Shown: in pieces, positions 41,867-53,400 of the stretch
Position numbering within the stretch: the first letter of the stretch is position 1
Layout: each line of letters begins with the position of its first letter
Assembly (NCBI GenBank): GCA_012295275.1
Contig: CM022673.1
Span: 52,501-116,500 of the forward strand
Length of the DNA: 64,000 bases
Source of the DNA: Chrysomallon squamiferum
Lineage: Eukaryota; Mollusca; Gastropoda; Neomphalida; Peltospiridae
Direction of reading: 5' to 3'
Program-made: the position numbers and the translations under genes
The notes under the pieces: model-generated
Told to the model about the DNA's origin: nothing
Seen by the model: the letters and a program-made list of their open reading frames with translations, nothing else
The model's database searches: none

Positions 41867-42460
41867 CTAGACAGGATTAACAGAGGCAGAGATCTGGTAG
41901 AGAAAGGTAGAAAAACGTGTAAGGAATCATAACTATTTTATTTATTTTATTTATTTATTGCCCTTTGATTCAAATAAATACCTGATCTGTCGCACTGGTG
42001 CGGTAGAAAGAAGCCTTCTTTGTCGCACCTAGGCCCCAGCCACTGTTCAGACCACACTATCCAGCTCAGCATATTATGTTTTTTCATAGTTTCACAGAGA
42101 GTCATTTTTTCTGGAATTTTAAAGAAATAAAGCAAAAGAAATAAATAAATAATATTCATAATAATAATAATATATGATTATTATATTCACAGACACATAA
42201 CATTTAACATTCTGGCAGTGATGATAACAATGCTAGCCCGCTACTTACTCGTTTCCTGTTCTATCGCAATGCATCTGCCAATGCCCAACAAAACCCCGTT
42301 TGTACTGCACTTCAGTCCTTTGTCACACAGCCCTGCTTTCGCAAATCCATACACACTTCGTGCCGCCTGACAGGGTTCGCCCTCTAACTAAACAACATAA
42401 ACCACGATTTAATAGTTGTTCCTGAAATAATTTCATGCATCCGCAAAACGACGCACACAA

Positions 42461-42492
<32 letters not shown>

Positions 42493-42707
42493 AATATACG
42501 CACACAACTTTCAAATATATACACATGCACACACATACTCACACCTGTAACGTACATTTTTTTTTTTTATTGTTTTACATCATAATATATTTAAAGTTAT
42601 GAAATTATTACTGTAAATGTGCAGAAACTAGAGACATAAAATAATAAGCATTAATACAAAATGCTTTCTTGCTGTTAAATCAAGCAACCATTCAATAAAT
42701 ATTTAAA

Positions 42708-42747
<40 letters not shown>

Positions 42748-42961
42748 TATAACTGAGAAGAAGAAGTAAATGCAGTCATACCTTGGCACATGCATCTGTG
42801 CATCCACAAAAACCTCCCTTTTTAAGGACAGATCCTTTACAGTGCAATGGCTTCCTTGGTTTCTTCAGCACATACTCGCATAGGCCAGGGATGCACTCGA
42901 TTGAATTGGCTGTAGGCAAAATAGAGGCCAGTATGATGAAACGTACCACAGTAATTATCAT
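41448..42961 (-). CDS. Secreted IGFBP-like protein, IB-type domain plus thyroglobulin type-1 domain (copy B)
   Basis: Exons 42961-42782, 42387-42249, 42110-41982 and 41527-41448, with the same phases as copy A (0, 1, 1), also give 175 residues. The signal peptide is about 20 residues (ends PTANS). The IB-type domain has GGFCGCTDACAKLEGEPC and the same ten-cysteine layout as copy A. The thyroglobulin type-1 domain has QWLGPRCDKEGFFLPHQCD, then CFCV and a final Cys two residues before the stop. Shared intron phases, equal length and head-to-tail order show a tandem duplication. The paralogues have diverged strongly outside the motifs, especially between the two domains. Function is inferred from the architecture: binding of an insulin-like peptide, or inhibition of cysteine-type proteases by the Tg-1 domain. 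Confidence 0.85.
41797..41865. repeat. (GA)n microsatellite in copy B intron 3
   Basis: About 34 GA units with one AGA interruption, between exons 3 and 4 of copy B. Confidence 0.95.
42710..42745. repeat. (ATA)n microsatellite in copy B intron 1
   Basis: About 12 ATA units close to the exon 1 donor. A (CA)n tract at 42461-42490 lies in the same intron. Confidence 0.9.
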
Positions 42962-44500
42962 TTTCTATGTTAATCTTTTAATGCTAAAATAGAATTGTCG
43001 ACCTTTCGTTTCGAAATCAAAAATATTGCAGAAAAGATTTGTGCATGGTGCATGTATTATGACGTAAACTTCCTGTAAACACGAAGGCTAATTCTGTGGA
43101 ATGAGATTTTTCATTAGCAGTTCTTGTATCTGACAACTGTTTTGAACTAGCTGTCCAGAAAAGCTACCTCCCTATAATTAAACCAATCTACTTAAAATCC
43201 ATAGCAACCATCATCCTGTAGACCAGCCATGATACAATAAACAACGAAGCTTTGCTTAATGTTGACGACGGTTTCCTACAACGTCATGCACATGACGTCA
43301 TTAACACGAGTAGACGTATTATTCTGCCTTATGGAAGATAAAACGGAGAATGTTGAAAGAAGATGATGATCATACGTCTGTTGGTACTTTTTCCCCTTCT
43401 AGAACGTTTGATCGGTATTATTAGATAACTGCTGCCATTTTACATACTGCTTATCTCTTCCTACATTTGTTTTTGCTGCTGTTGTTGTTATTAATTGTTT
43501 TGTTTTTTCATTTATATATTATATATTATTATTATTATTATTAAGCCTTGCCACGAAAATGTTTATGCGACAGTAATTTTGATAAGAATTGTTTGTTATT
43601 TCGACATGAGATTCATGTAATTCTTTGTCGACTGATAAGTATAACATTTATGAATCTTCATGAACTTCATTCACAAAAATAATGAATGCTTCCTTTTGCC
43701 ATTTGTGTTTTGGTACCTAATATGTATACGTTACAGTTGAGTTGTTGCAAAAAAATTACACCGATTTTGACTCCATCATTTTCTTTGAAGATATTAATTT
43801 TTTTTAAACTTAATATGAAGTCGTCGTTTGTATCTGCATAACGCTCAGCTCAGTTTGTAACTCCAGTGATATTTTTAACACATCATTGGTATTGGTCTTA
43901 CCTATGTACTATTTTGAATGCAATAATTATTTCTTTGTCTGACGATTGGCTACAGGTCAATCCAGTTTCTATACATTGCACATCTGGATTTCTCAGATAA
44001 GTACCAGATGAGAATAATATGTATGTAGGCCTATATAGATATGGGTCTCTATGAACATTTGTGCCTGTGTGTGTGTGTGTGTGTGTTATATACTGCATTC
44101 GTATCTGTGTCCCTAAATGTAAATGTACAGCATTATGTACTTATATATGTACGTATATCTAGACTGGTAGATAAATAGGTAGGTAGGTAGGTAGGTTGGT
44201 ATGTATGGGTGGCTAAGTAGGCGAGTGTAATAATAGGATGGTATTTTAACATATCAGAATATATAGCTTTCCGTTTCTTCGGTGATTATAGTTTTCCATT
44301 TCCTGAAAGGGGTGAATCCAACAACTTCAGGTTGTTTTACAGTAATAATAATAAGAAACTATAAACATCAAAATATTAATTATCAATCTGTATTTCAGTG
44401 AGAATTCAATTAATTTTCCGCTGTCACTTTATTTCATACTGTATCAACTCAGACTACTTGCACCCGACACGAAATTTCATAACCACTGACGCGTTAATGA
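42962..44500. other. Intergenic spacer upstream of copy B
   Basis: About 1.5 kb with no exon-like ORF; it should contain the copy B promoter near 43.0 kb on the minus strand. Only short repeats (ATT, GT, GTAG) are visible. Confidence 0.4.
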
Positions 44501-44530
44501 GTGATGAATTTGTCCCGAAATACACACCTG

Positions 44531-44675
44531 TGCGCATGCGTATTTATAACGTACTGTTTATGGCAGTAATGGTCGTTTGAAGTGTTGAGTTTACGCATAG
44601 TTTACGATTCGTAAAGTAGAAGAAATATCTTATTCAAAACAGTAATTATTACATATTGCAGCTGATTTTTCTCAG
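44531..44675 (+). promoter_or_regulatory. Candidate promoter and 5' exon of the CD225 gene
   Basis: TGCGCATGCG at 44531-44540 matches the NRF1 palindrome, rare in this CpG-poor, AT-rich sequence. About 140 bases downstream, TCTCAG/GTAAGA gives a consensus donor near 44675. The CD225 start codon follows an acceptor at 45957-45958, so a 5' exon must exist and this is a natural candidate. It competes with the coding exon proposed at 34336. Confidence 0.4.
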
Positions 44676-45959
44676 GTAAGATTTTAATAGTATTTCGACA
44701 AAATTGCTCAACAAAAGGACTGCACCTTCCAGGTGCGTTGACCTAAATACCTGATCACTGATTTGTGATTACATACAAGTACTGTGGATACAGTTCCTAT
44801 TGAGGTCGTATCTGTTTATTATGTGTTAAATGATTTACACATTAGAATCATCACGGTTTTTTTTAAAATTATTATTATTATTTATAAAAATTATTATTTT
44901 AATTTCTTACAACGGTAGATCATTACAAAATCTTTGTCACAACCTAAAAAATATTTAATTCTTGACTATTCATTATAACTTCTGTATTCATAAAGATCAC
45001 GCACGTCAAGATACATCGATCTTGCAAGTCGTAAGTTTCATTTATGACTGACACTGTGACAGTTATTTCACTAGCCTTTTGAAAAACAAAGAAACGGCAA
45101 CAAAGCCCACAAAACCTACATTTTCATCTGCATGTTGAGATAAATGCGACTAATATACTATTTCTGTTATATTTGTAAACTTTTTAAATTATTATTTTTA
45201 TTTGATTTGATATTTTTTCCACCTTTTTTTTATTGTGATTTATTATAATAACATAGTGTCTGAGAAATATTGCTTAATAATTCAATGTTCGTTTTCATGT
45301 ATATTCGTAATATTGTTTATTTATAATTTACATTGATAAAATTCATTTTACCGTTTTTAACTGCCTTGTATAATGGGAAGATAATTATATGGACTTAAAG
45401 TGTTAAATGTATGTACACTGCTATGAATGCCATGGTCTTATTCATTGGTATAATACTACAGTTCCAAAACCAAGAGTGGATATGCTAAAATCGTAGACAC
45501 ACATAAACACTCAGGAATTAACACTGCATAACTGTACTTACTATGATATCCCAGCACACTGTATACTACAATAACTATATATATATAGTGTGATATATAT
45601 ATATAATTATATTTGTTATTTTTTTATTATTTTTATTTTTTATTTTTTTAATCATGCATACTTAGACCATTTATATATTTGACATTGTTTTTATTTATTT
45701 TTTTTTTTTTTCTCTGTGTGTTTGCATTTGTTTCCCTTTAAATCATTAAAACAAATAGTTATAGTTCTGGCAATAAATTAAATAAATACTACAGGTTTGT
45801 AATATAATAATGAGGTTAAATATTAAAATAATAATAATAATTATAATAATAATAATGTAAAAAAAAACAAAAAACAAAACAAACAATAGTAGTAATAAAT
45901 TAAGTAAATAAAATATCCCAAGTTTTTAGTTGACGTAAGTAACTGATTGTATTTGTAGT

Positions 45960-46797
45960 ATGACCACTCCAGTCCGAGGAGATGTCTACAAGACACCATC
46001 CAAGCAGGTACTGGTGACCCGTGATCCTGTTCTGACTCATCCATACATTTATGAAGGAAGATATATTGGACTGAAGCCACCAAACCATCTCTGGCTGTCC
46101 ATTTTTGTAACTGTTATTAACCCTCTCTTTGGACCTATTGCATTACTGTTTACATGTAAGTTGTGGGCTTTTAATACTCGACCAGTTTAATTGCATTTGA
46201 AATATTATTCTTGAATTTTGACAGTGCTTACTGTTGTTTTTTCTCTGTACCAAAATCATTATGAAAAGCTTACATAACAAACTTAAGTTTGTATATTTAT
46301 TGTGTTGACGATATTTGGTTTTTTAATTTATTTTTAACATTGTTTTTAAATAAAGGCCTGTTTAGTTCTTTATATCTGTTTCACAAGCCTTATGAATATA
46401 AGAAGTTTATAGTTGATTATTATATGTGATAAAGATTATATGATGTGTAAGGAGATATCTTAATTAATCCCTGTCAGTCAACCACCAATTAAACATTAAG
46501 TACTTTAATATATAAATGTTTATGTATAAAATGATGATGAAATCATTTTTGTTTTCCTCCTCTTTTTTCTGTCTTTAAAACTAAAACAACATTTTTTTTT
46601 TTATTATTATTATTATTTTTTTTTCCCCAGATATGTCAAACCGAGCTTACAGCATGGGAGATCTCAAGTTTTCACAGAAATGGAGTAACTATGCTTTTCT
46701 CATGGGAATGATTACTATTGTGGTATCCTTGATAATGTACATTGCAATAGGCTTTGCTCTCAGTCCACTGAGTACAAGAGGAGGACACAGTTACTGA
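45960..46797 (+). CDS. CD225/dispanin-family two-helix membrane protein
   Basis: Exons 45960..46155 and 46631..46797, joined in phase 1, give 120 residues from the ATG at 45960. A short hydrophilic N terminus is followed by PPNHLWLSIF, a first hydrophobic segment (about residues 45-66), the polar loop YMSNRAYSMGDLKFSQKWSN and a second hydrophobic segment (about 84-107). This is the CD225/dispanin pattern (re-entrant or transmembrane helix, small GD-containing loop, second helix) shared by IFITM, PRRT and SYNDIG proteins. Subfamily cannot be set. An antiviral role should not be assumed; invertebrate members are mostly uncharacterised. The ATG lies one base after a TTTGTAG acceptor, so further 5' sequence exists and may be coding (see 34336). 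Confidence 0.8.
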
Positions 46798-49700
46798 CCT
46801 AAACAGTTAATTGAGATTTTGTGTGCCGTTATTAACAGGTCCATGATTGAAGTAATTATCTGTGACAATGTTTGATACAATAGTGCAAGATTTCTTTCAG
46901 TGTCCTTGACTGACATGAGCTCTGTTTGAAGATCAGGCATTCTAAGACAATGGAAATAACATTTGATTTCAATGGACATTTAACAATGAAAACTATTATA
47001 ATTTTTTAAATTACAGTGTTAAAATTTACTAGCCAAAACAACATGTGCTCCAATACCATGAAGACTCCAAGAGTGCATCTAAAATTTTTAGAGGTTAATC
47101 TCAGAATTTTACAAGGTCAAGCTGATAAACTATTTCATATTTTGAACAGGAGCAGCTGTTTCACAGACTAAAATTCTCATTTCAATCTTTATAATTGTAG
47201 AAAAGTCAAAGGCATTATTTCAAAAGAAATTGACTCATCAAGCCTGTTTGCTAACTTCATTCAATATTTCCTTGTAATACATAAGTGTTGGATGATGTCT
47301 GTGAATCCTAAAATCATTTAAGCAGCTGTATATCCCACTGCAAATAAATGTTCTGTAAAAGCCTTTCATAATCAAAGAATTAATATATCATTCCATTTTT
47401 ACTCAAAATCTATTTTTTAATTAATTTTAAATTATTTTTATAAATTTACTTACAATTTGTAATATATCTAATGACTAATTTAGGAATGAACATTCAGAAT
47501 AATACTTCACTATGCACTGAATCATGCTTATAGGCAGCATACCTGTAACATTCTATTTTCTCTTAAAATGTTCAAAACTTAATAAACTTAATACCTTAAT
47601 AATTTTCATATATAAAATAATATATTGTTATACTCGAGTCTCACTAAATTTATCCTGTTTTAAAGAGCTCTTGCTAATAAATAAATAAACCTGGAAAAAA
47701 ATGAAGCCACGATAAACAACTACCAAAAATATCATTTACAACAGTTTTACTATTAATGTATAATTATCTACCCCAGCAAAGTTGCAATTACAACTTGTTA
47801 AAAATTGTGGTGGGTCTATTGCAGAATACCAGTGCATTCTCTTTATTGAAAATTATTTATATCAAAATTCATAAATAACTTTGATTTATACATTTATAAT
47901 AAAATATTAGGAAGAACATATTAATGATAAACCTGTTTTATATTTTATTTGTCCTTTCAAATTGAGTAGATCACACATTTTTATTAACTTTTATGAGTCT
48001 AATGCATGTAAAAAAGAAGATAATTATATATCTCATTTTACTTATTATATTTTAAGTAGGGTCAGGAATTTTTTTTTAAATACATTTAAATATGTAATAA
48101 AACGCCCCCAAAAAACACATTCAGATATACAACATATTATAATGTAGATAATTACCATCATAAAAAATTATTGTAAATACATAATGGTTTTAATACTATA
48201 ATTTGCCAAGAATGCCTTAGCAATAGATTTACATATCAGTTAATCATATAAATATTTTTTACAATTTATATTGTCCATGTATTTACTTCATAGACATAGA
48301 TACATATTACGAATTTATAAATCATGAAATACCTTTATTTTATCTCATCTAAGTAAACCTTTTAACATCGTTATTTTAATTATTTTTTCCCTGAATATAA
48401 ATTAAATTTTAAGTTCCTACAAACTTTAGCTTAAAATTTGTAAAAATATATTGTTCTTTTCATTTAATAAATAAATAAATAAATAAATATTTTCCTTTAT
48501 AGAACATTCTAGTTTTGTTTCATGATCTTATTCTTATTATCATCGTCATCATTTAAATATCCATTTTTGTTTTTATCATTATTTTTACAAATAACTTTTT
48601 TAATTTAAAAAAAAAAAAAAATTATTTTGATTTTTCCCCCAAAATCCATTTTATTATGTATAATTTTGTAAATATTTCATATGATCCCTATAATGTGTAA
48701 TACAGACTGATTTATACGTATGATGAATAAAGATTATGTATACGGTATATAAGTATGTGTTATTTGTTAACATGAATGACAGTTACAACTGACCACGACT
48801 TTGTGTGTAACATTTTAATTTTTTAAAACGTAAAAAGTGCCACATGAGTTTTTATGGCACAGAAGTTGGAGGCAGACCATCAGTTAAAGATTCAGTAGGT
48901 ATTTGGAGCTATTTCTCATTCCAGTCCCAGCTCAGTAACTGCTATAACAAAGGACGTGATGTGTATTATCCTGTGTATGGAATGGTTCATGAAAGAGTGA
49001 CCCTTCAAATGATGGCAACATGTTTCTTCTCTCATTATTGGAGTGGTCATTAACTATTATGTGTGAGCCAACTAATTTAATTACAGTATGTTTACTGAAT
49101 TGTTAAATAAAATAATTCCTTCCCAAAATAAGGATCAGTTCAGATATTTAATTAAAAACATGGTCTTTTTTGTTTAAAATTCATATTCTACTTAACTAAT
49201 CTGTATGTAATATACATATACATGTATGTAAAAAACACTTGGAAGAAATGACATTATGCAAAATTTAAAATAATGGAAGCTGTATTTTTCTCCATCATTG
49301 CTTATTAAAACTTGAAAGCACTTTTAAAAATACAATTTATTCAAACATAGCATAAGATATATATATGTATTTGGGTGGTTGTTGGTTTTTGTTTACATTT
49401 ATTTTGACTGACAATTTAATTATGAACTGTCAACAGTTGTTAAATATGATATTAGCTACTGATTATATTATTTCTGATATTAAATCATTATCTCAAATAT
49501 TATTCATGCACTGGTTTTTTAAGTGTTTTTTTTGTTTATTTTTTTGTAATTATGAATTGTTTTTGTAAGCAGGACTTCACCTACTATCAATAACTTACTG
49601 TCAATAAGCAATAACTTCTTTTTTTTACAGGTGCTATTTTTTCAAAATCTGCATAGTGCCATTTCTGTCAGATGTCTTTTTTCGGTGCCATTTTTTCGAA

Positions 49701-50290
49701 ACCCTTACAAATAGGTAACATACATATTCAGTTTCCATACCGTGTAGTACATATCCTTAACAGTTCCCTATTTATATAAAAGACACTCGTACACACACAT
49801 ATTAAAAAAAGATTAACACATACTGCTCGTTCCTGATAATATCTTAGAGAAATTAAGTTAACTGTACCTGTAAGTTGTAACTAATAGTAATACTATATCC
49901 ATGGAGGTACAAACTTGGAGCCTAAAAATATAATAATAATTGTAAACATTCTACAAATAATTATTTTATATATTCACGACTGATGAAAATTAGCTGCCGT
50001 TTAACATTTCTCTGTTGGGTGCCGTTATTATCTATTTATTTACATTTTCTTTAATTGTGACGGAAACAACTAACATTTATGATTTACGATTTAATCTTTC
50101 AAATTTTCCTTTCATTGTAACTTCAGTTGTATGCTGTTGTTACTGTTTTTATTTATTTATCTCATTTTATCTTACTATAGTTTTTATTTTAATTTATGCC
50201 CTAAATAATAAATTTAAGTGAAGCTAAATGATAATTAACTATACACTATAAAATCAAATCAAAACAAAATTTGTCAGAAAACTTATCTTT
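46798..50290. other. Region between the CD225 gene and NCKAP1
   Basis: About 3.5 kb holding the CD225 3' UTR (several AATAAA, for example in 47.3-47.7 kb), AT-rich sequence and a degenerate dispersed repeat at 48844-49125. No other gene was recognised. Confidence 0.5.
48844..49125 (+). repeat. Degenerate copy of a dispersed molluscan repeat (SINE-like)
   Basis: A 69-codon ORF includes NKGRDVYYPVYGMVH, which I recall as a peptide recurring in many predicted proteins of gastropods through an abundant dispersed repeat. Downstream GAATTGTTAAATAAAATAAT resembles the GTCGTTAAA(C/T)AAAAC tail of that repeat as I remember it. Diverged and with no clear target duplication. Naming rests on recollection, not on a search. 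Confidence 0.5.
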
Positions 50291-50320
50291 TGACCACAAA
50301 GGCTGGAAGGAGTTGTTTCC

Positions 50321-50366
50321 CTTCCGGAAATATAATTAAAGGAAAATGGCAGACAAAAGTGTTTAA
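50321..50366 (+). promoter_or_regulatory. NCKAP1 proximal promoter: ETS-like site and YY1-like/uORF
   Basis: CTTCCGGAAA (50321-50330) is an ETS-type site about 80 bases before the start codon. AAAATGGC at 50343-50350 resembles the downstream YY1 initiator element. If it is transcribed it is also a six-codon upstream ORF (50346-50366) ending 43 bases before the NCKAP1 ATG. Confidence 0.45.
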
Positions 50367-50409
50367 TCGATTGAGGAAGTAGGTTTTAGCTTAAATTGAA
50401 AGCAACAAA

Positions 50410-53400
50410 ATGTCGCGAGCAATGATTCCCAGCCAGCAGAAGTTGGCTGAGAAACTCACGATTCTGAATGATCGTGGAAATGGAATGCTGACCAGGATTT
50501 ATAATATTAAAAAGGTTTGTAAAGTTTACTATATACTATAAAAGGTAAACGGAAATATCAATTTAATTTGTGAACTATTTTGTATGAATTATTTAAATGT
50601 TTTATGTTTAACATCATTATACATATATTTTTTAAATCATTAGGCTGGTCGTTTTTATTACCGTCCAACTATCTGAATTTGAAGTTAAATACAGTAATAT
50701 AAATTACAATAATTCAATATATTATATAACTATAAGAATGTTAAATATCAAATTCAATTGAAATTGCTGTTCAGTGTTCTAAAGGAATATAGTATATAGT
50801 AGTATTAAAGAAATGCCGATTGCAGCTTTTAATTTAAGATTAATTTATCTAACATAATTTCTTGTCAGCCACAAAATTTTATCATATTTTTCACCGAAAT
50901 ATATATTAAATTGCTGTAAAAACATGTCATAAGACATCTGTCAGTGACAGTCACACTTGGTGGATATTATATTACAATTTACCAATTTATCTTTCAGATG
51001 TTGGGAAATCATGAAAATAAACCAGCATTTCTCTCTGACAAGAATATGGAACCAGCACTTCGTGTTTTGCTGCGGAGATTTCCACAGTATGACAATAAAG
51101 CTAGCCAGGTAACAAGCCATTTTAATTCTATTGTGTTAAAAAAAATTATTTAACACTTGGAACTCACTTACATTTTTGCCATTAACAATTAATTAATTAT
51201 ACAGATTTGTAATGATATGCTGCATTTTCTGCAAATAATTTTATGAAGGTGCATTTATTCTTCATTGTATCTGTTTCAGCTAAGCATTGTTAGTTCAAGG
51301 AAGGCTGAAATATCTAAGGCACTCTCCTTATACTACTACACCTTTGTAGACATCTTGGATTTTAAGGTAATGTACAGTTTCAGTTTAATTACATCTTGAG
51401 GCAAATTGAATATCGGATTAACCATAGTAAAACTCAAAAGTGATTTTTAAAAAATCAGTTCAGACAGTTAAAAAATATTTAAGCATAAAAAGTGGTAAAT
51501 AATATTTGGTTTTATTCTTATCTAACAAATAATAATTCTCTTCAGTAAACTTCAAGTATCATTTTGTTTCTCATTACAGGATCATGTTGTTGATCTACTT
51601 ACAACAATTGATGCTTGTCAAGTACACATGGATATAGTAAGTGTAACTGTTACACACACACATACAACCATGCAGACAAACATCCACATGCAGACAAACA
51701 AATATACAAACATGAGTGTGCATGCACACACACAACACACACACACACACACACAAAAACAACACACATACAGTATTCCCACCCACACTATTTCTGACAT
51801 AAATTTTAATATGTCATTTTTATTTTTCACAATCTCACTGATTAATTAATATTTATATTACTGATAAAAAATCAGTATTAAATTTTCTACAAACTGCTTT
51901 GGTGTGCATTGTACTGACTAAATATTAAAATGAGATATTGTACTTTTCAGAGTTTGAACTTTGACCTAACAAAAAACTATCTAGACCTCATCTCAAGCTA
52001 TGTGTCCATAATGATTCTTGTATCAAAGGTGGAAGACAGAAAATCAGTGCTTGCTTTGTTTAATGCAGCACATGAATTCATGCATGGGAAAGGGTATGTT
52101 TTGGGATATTATGCTTGTCTTACTGTTTATTAATTTTATAGTTAATTTAAGCCCAAGTAACAGCATTTAATTATCATTTCTCACTGAAAAAATTAATAGT
52201 ATAATTTTTTGCAACACTTTATTGTTTAATATTTTTATAAACCTGTCTATCTGTCTATGTGTTATGTGTGCATAATGCATTAAATTTAGAAAAATAAAAT
52301 ATAAGTTAATATACTGAGAGTATGACTTCCTAAATGACACCTAGTTTTCAACATGCAACATACACTAGATTAACCTAATTAAAAAGAAGAAATATTAAAG
52401 CAATAATGTAATATTAAATACTGAAGGTCAAAATATTGCCTTGTAATTAAATGCAATGTGATTATTTCACATTTATCTATACACACGGTCATTTTTAAGA
52501 TTACACAGCATGGAAAAGTTGTAGTTTCTCCAGACAACTAGGTAATTATGCAAATGTCCCAAACCTCACTAGTGTTTAATTTTATTTATTTTTAGGGATC
52601 CTACATACCCGCGTCTTGGTCAGATGTTTCTTGACTATGATCCACCAATGCAAAAGCTAGCAGAAGAATTTGTGCCACATTCCAGGGTAAGTTGTATCTT
52701 TCATTATAATAGTCTAAAAACATTTGTAAGTTCTGTAACAGAATAGCAACATCTTGCTGAAAGTGAATGTTATGTTTATTTTTTTATGGTTAGATTGTGA
52801 TGACAGATATTATTCTGTTAATAATAATGGTTTTATTAGAATATGCTGTCACTTTATTTAATATTTTATTATTACTTTTCTAAGACTTATGACAAATAAA
52901 TAGTAAAAAAAAGGTTTCCTTTCCGTCAACATAGAAATGAATAAGCTTAATAATTAATGACACAAAAGGAACAGTAAAATATATATATTTCTTTATATTA
53001 TACTGCATGTAACATCATCATGAGGAGAGAAAACTGCTGATTTGAGATAATTTGTTTTAAACAACAAAATAAATGTTTCTTCATTTAAATATTCAAATAT
53101 ATTGATACAGATTTTACTGTTGCACTTTGCAGTTTCTGATGCCAGCTTTGTTGTCACTGAGCAAAGTTTACCCACAGCGTAACCTTCCTGCTGAACAGAT
53201 GAGATCACAGCAAGTTCTCAGCATCATCTCTGAACCTTCTAAAATGTCTGCAGTTGTCAGTTCAGATATGGTTGTTACCCTAAATCATTGATTTTTAACT
53301 TGTGTGGAAGTGTCCCCCTTCAGGTGCTGCAAATATATATTTATAACAGCTTATAGCTTCACTATGTAATTTATTGTCTTTGTACTTTTGCGACCAGTAA

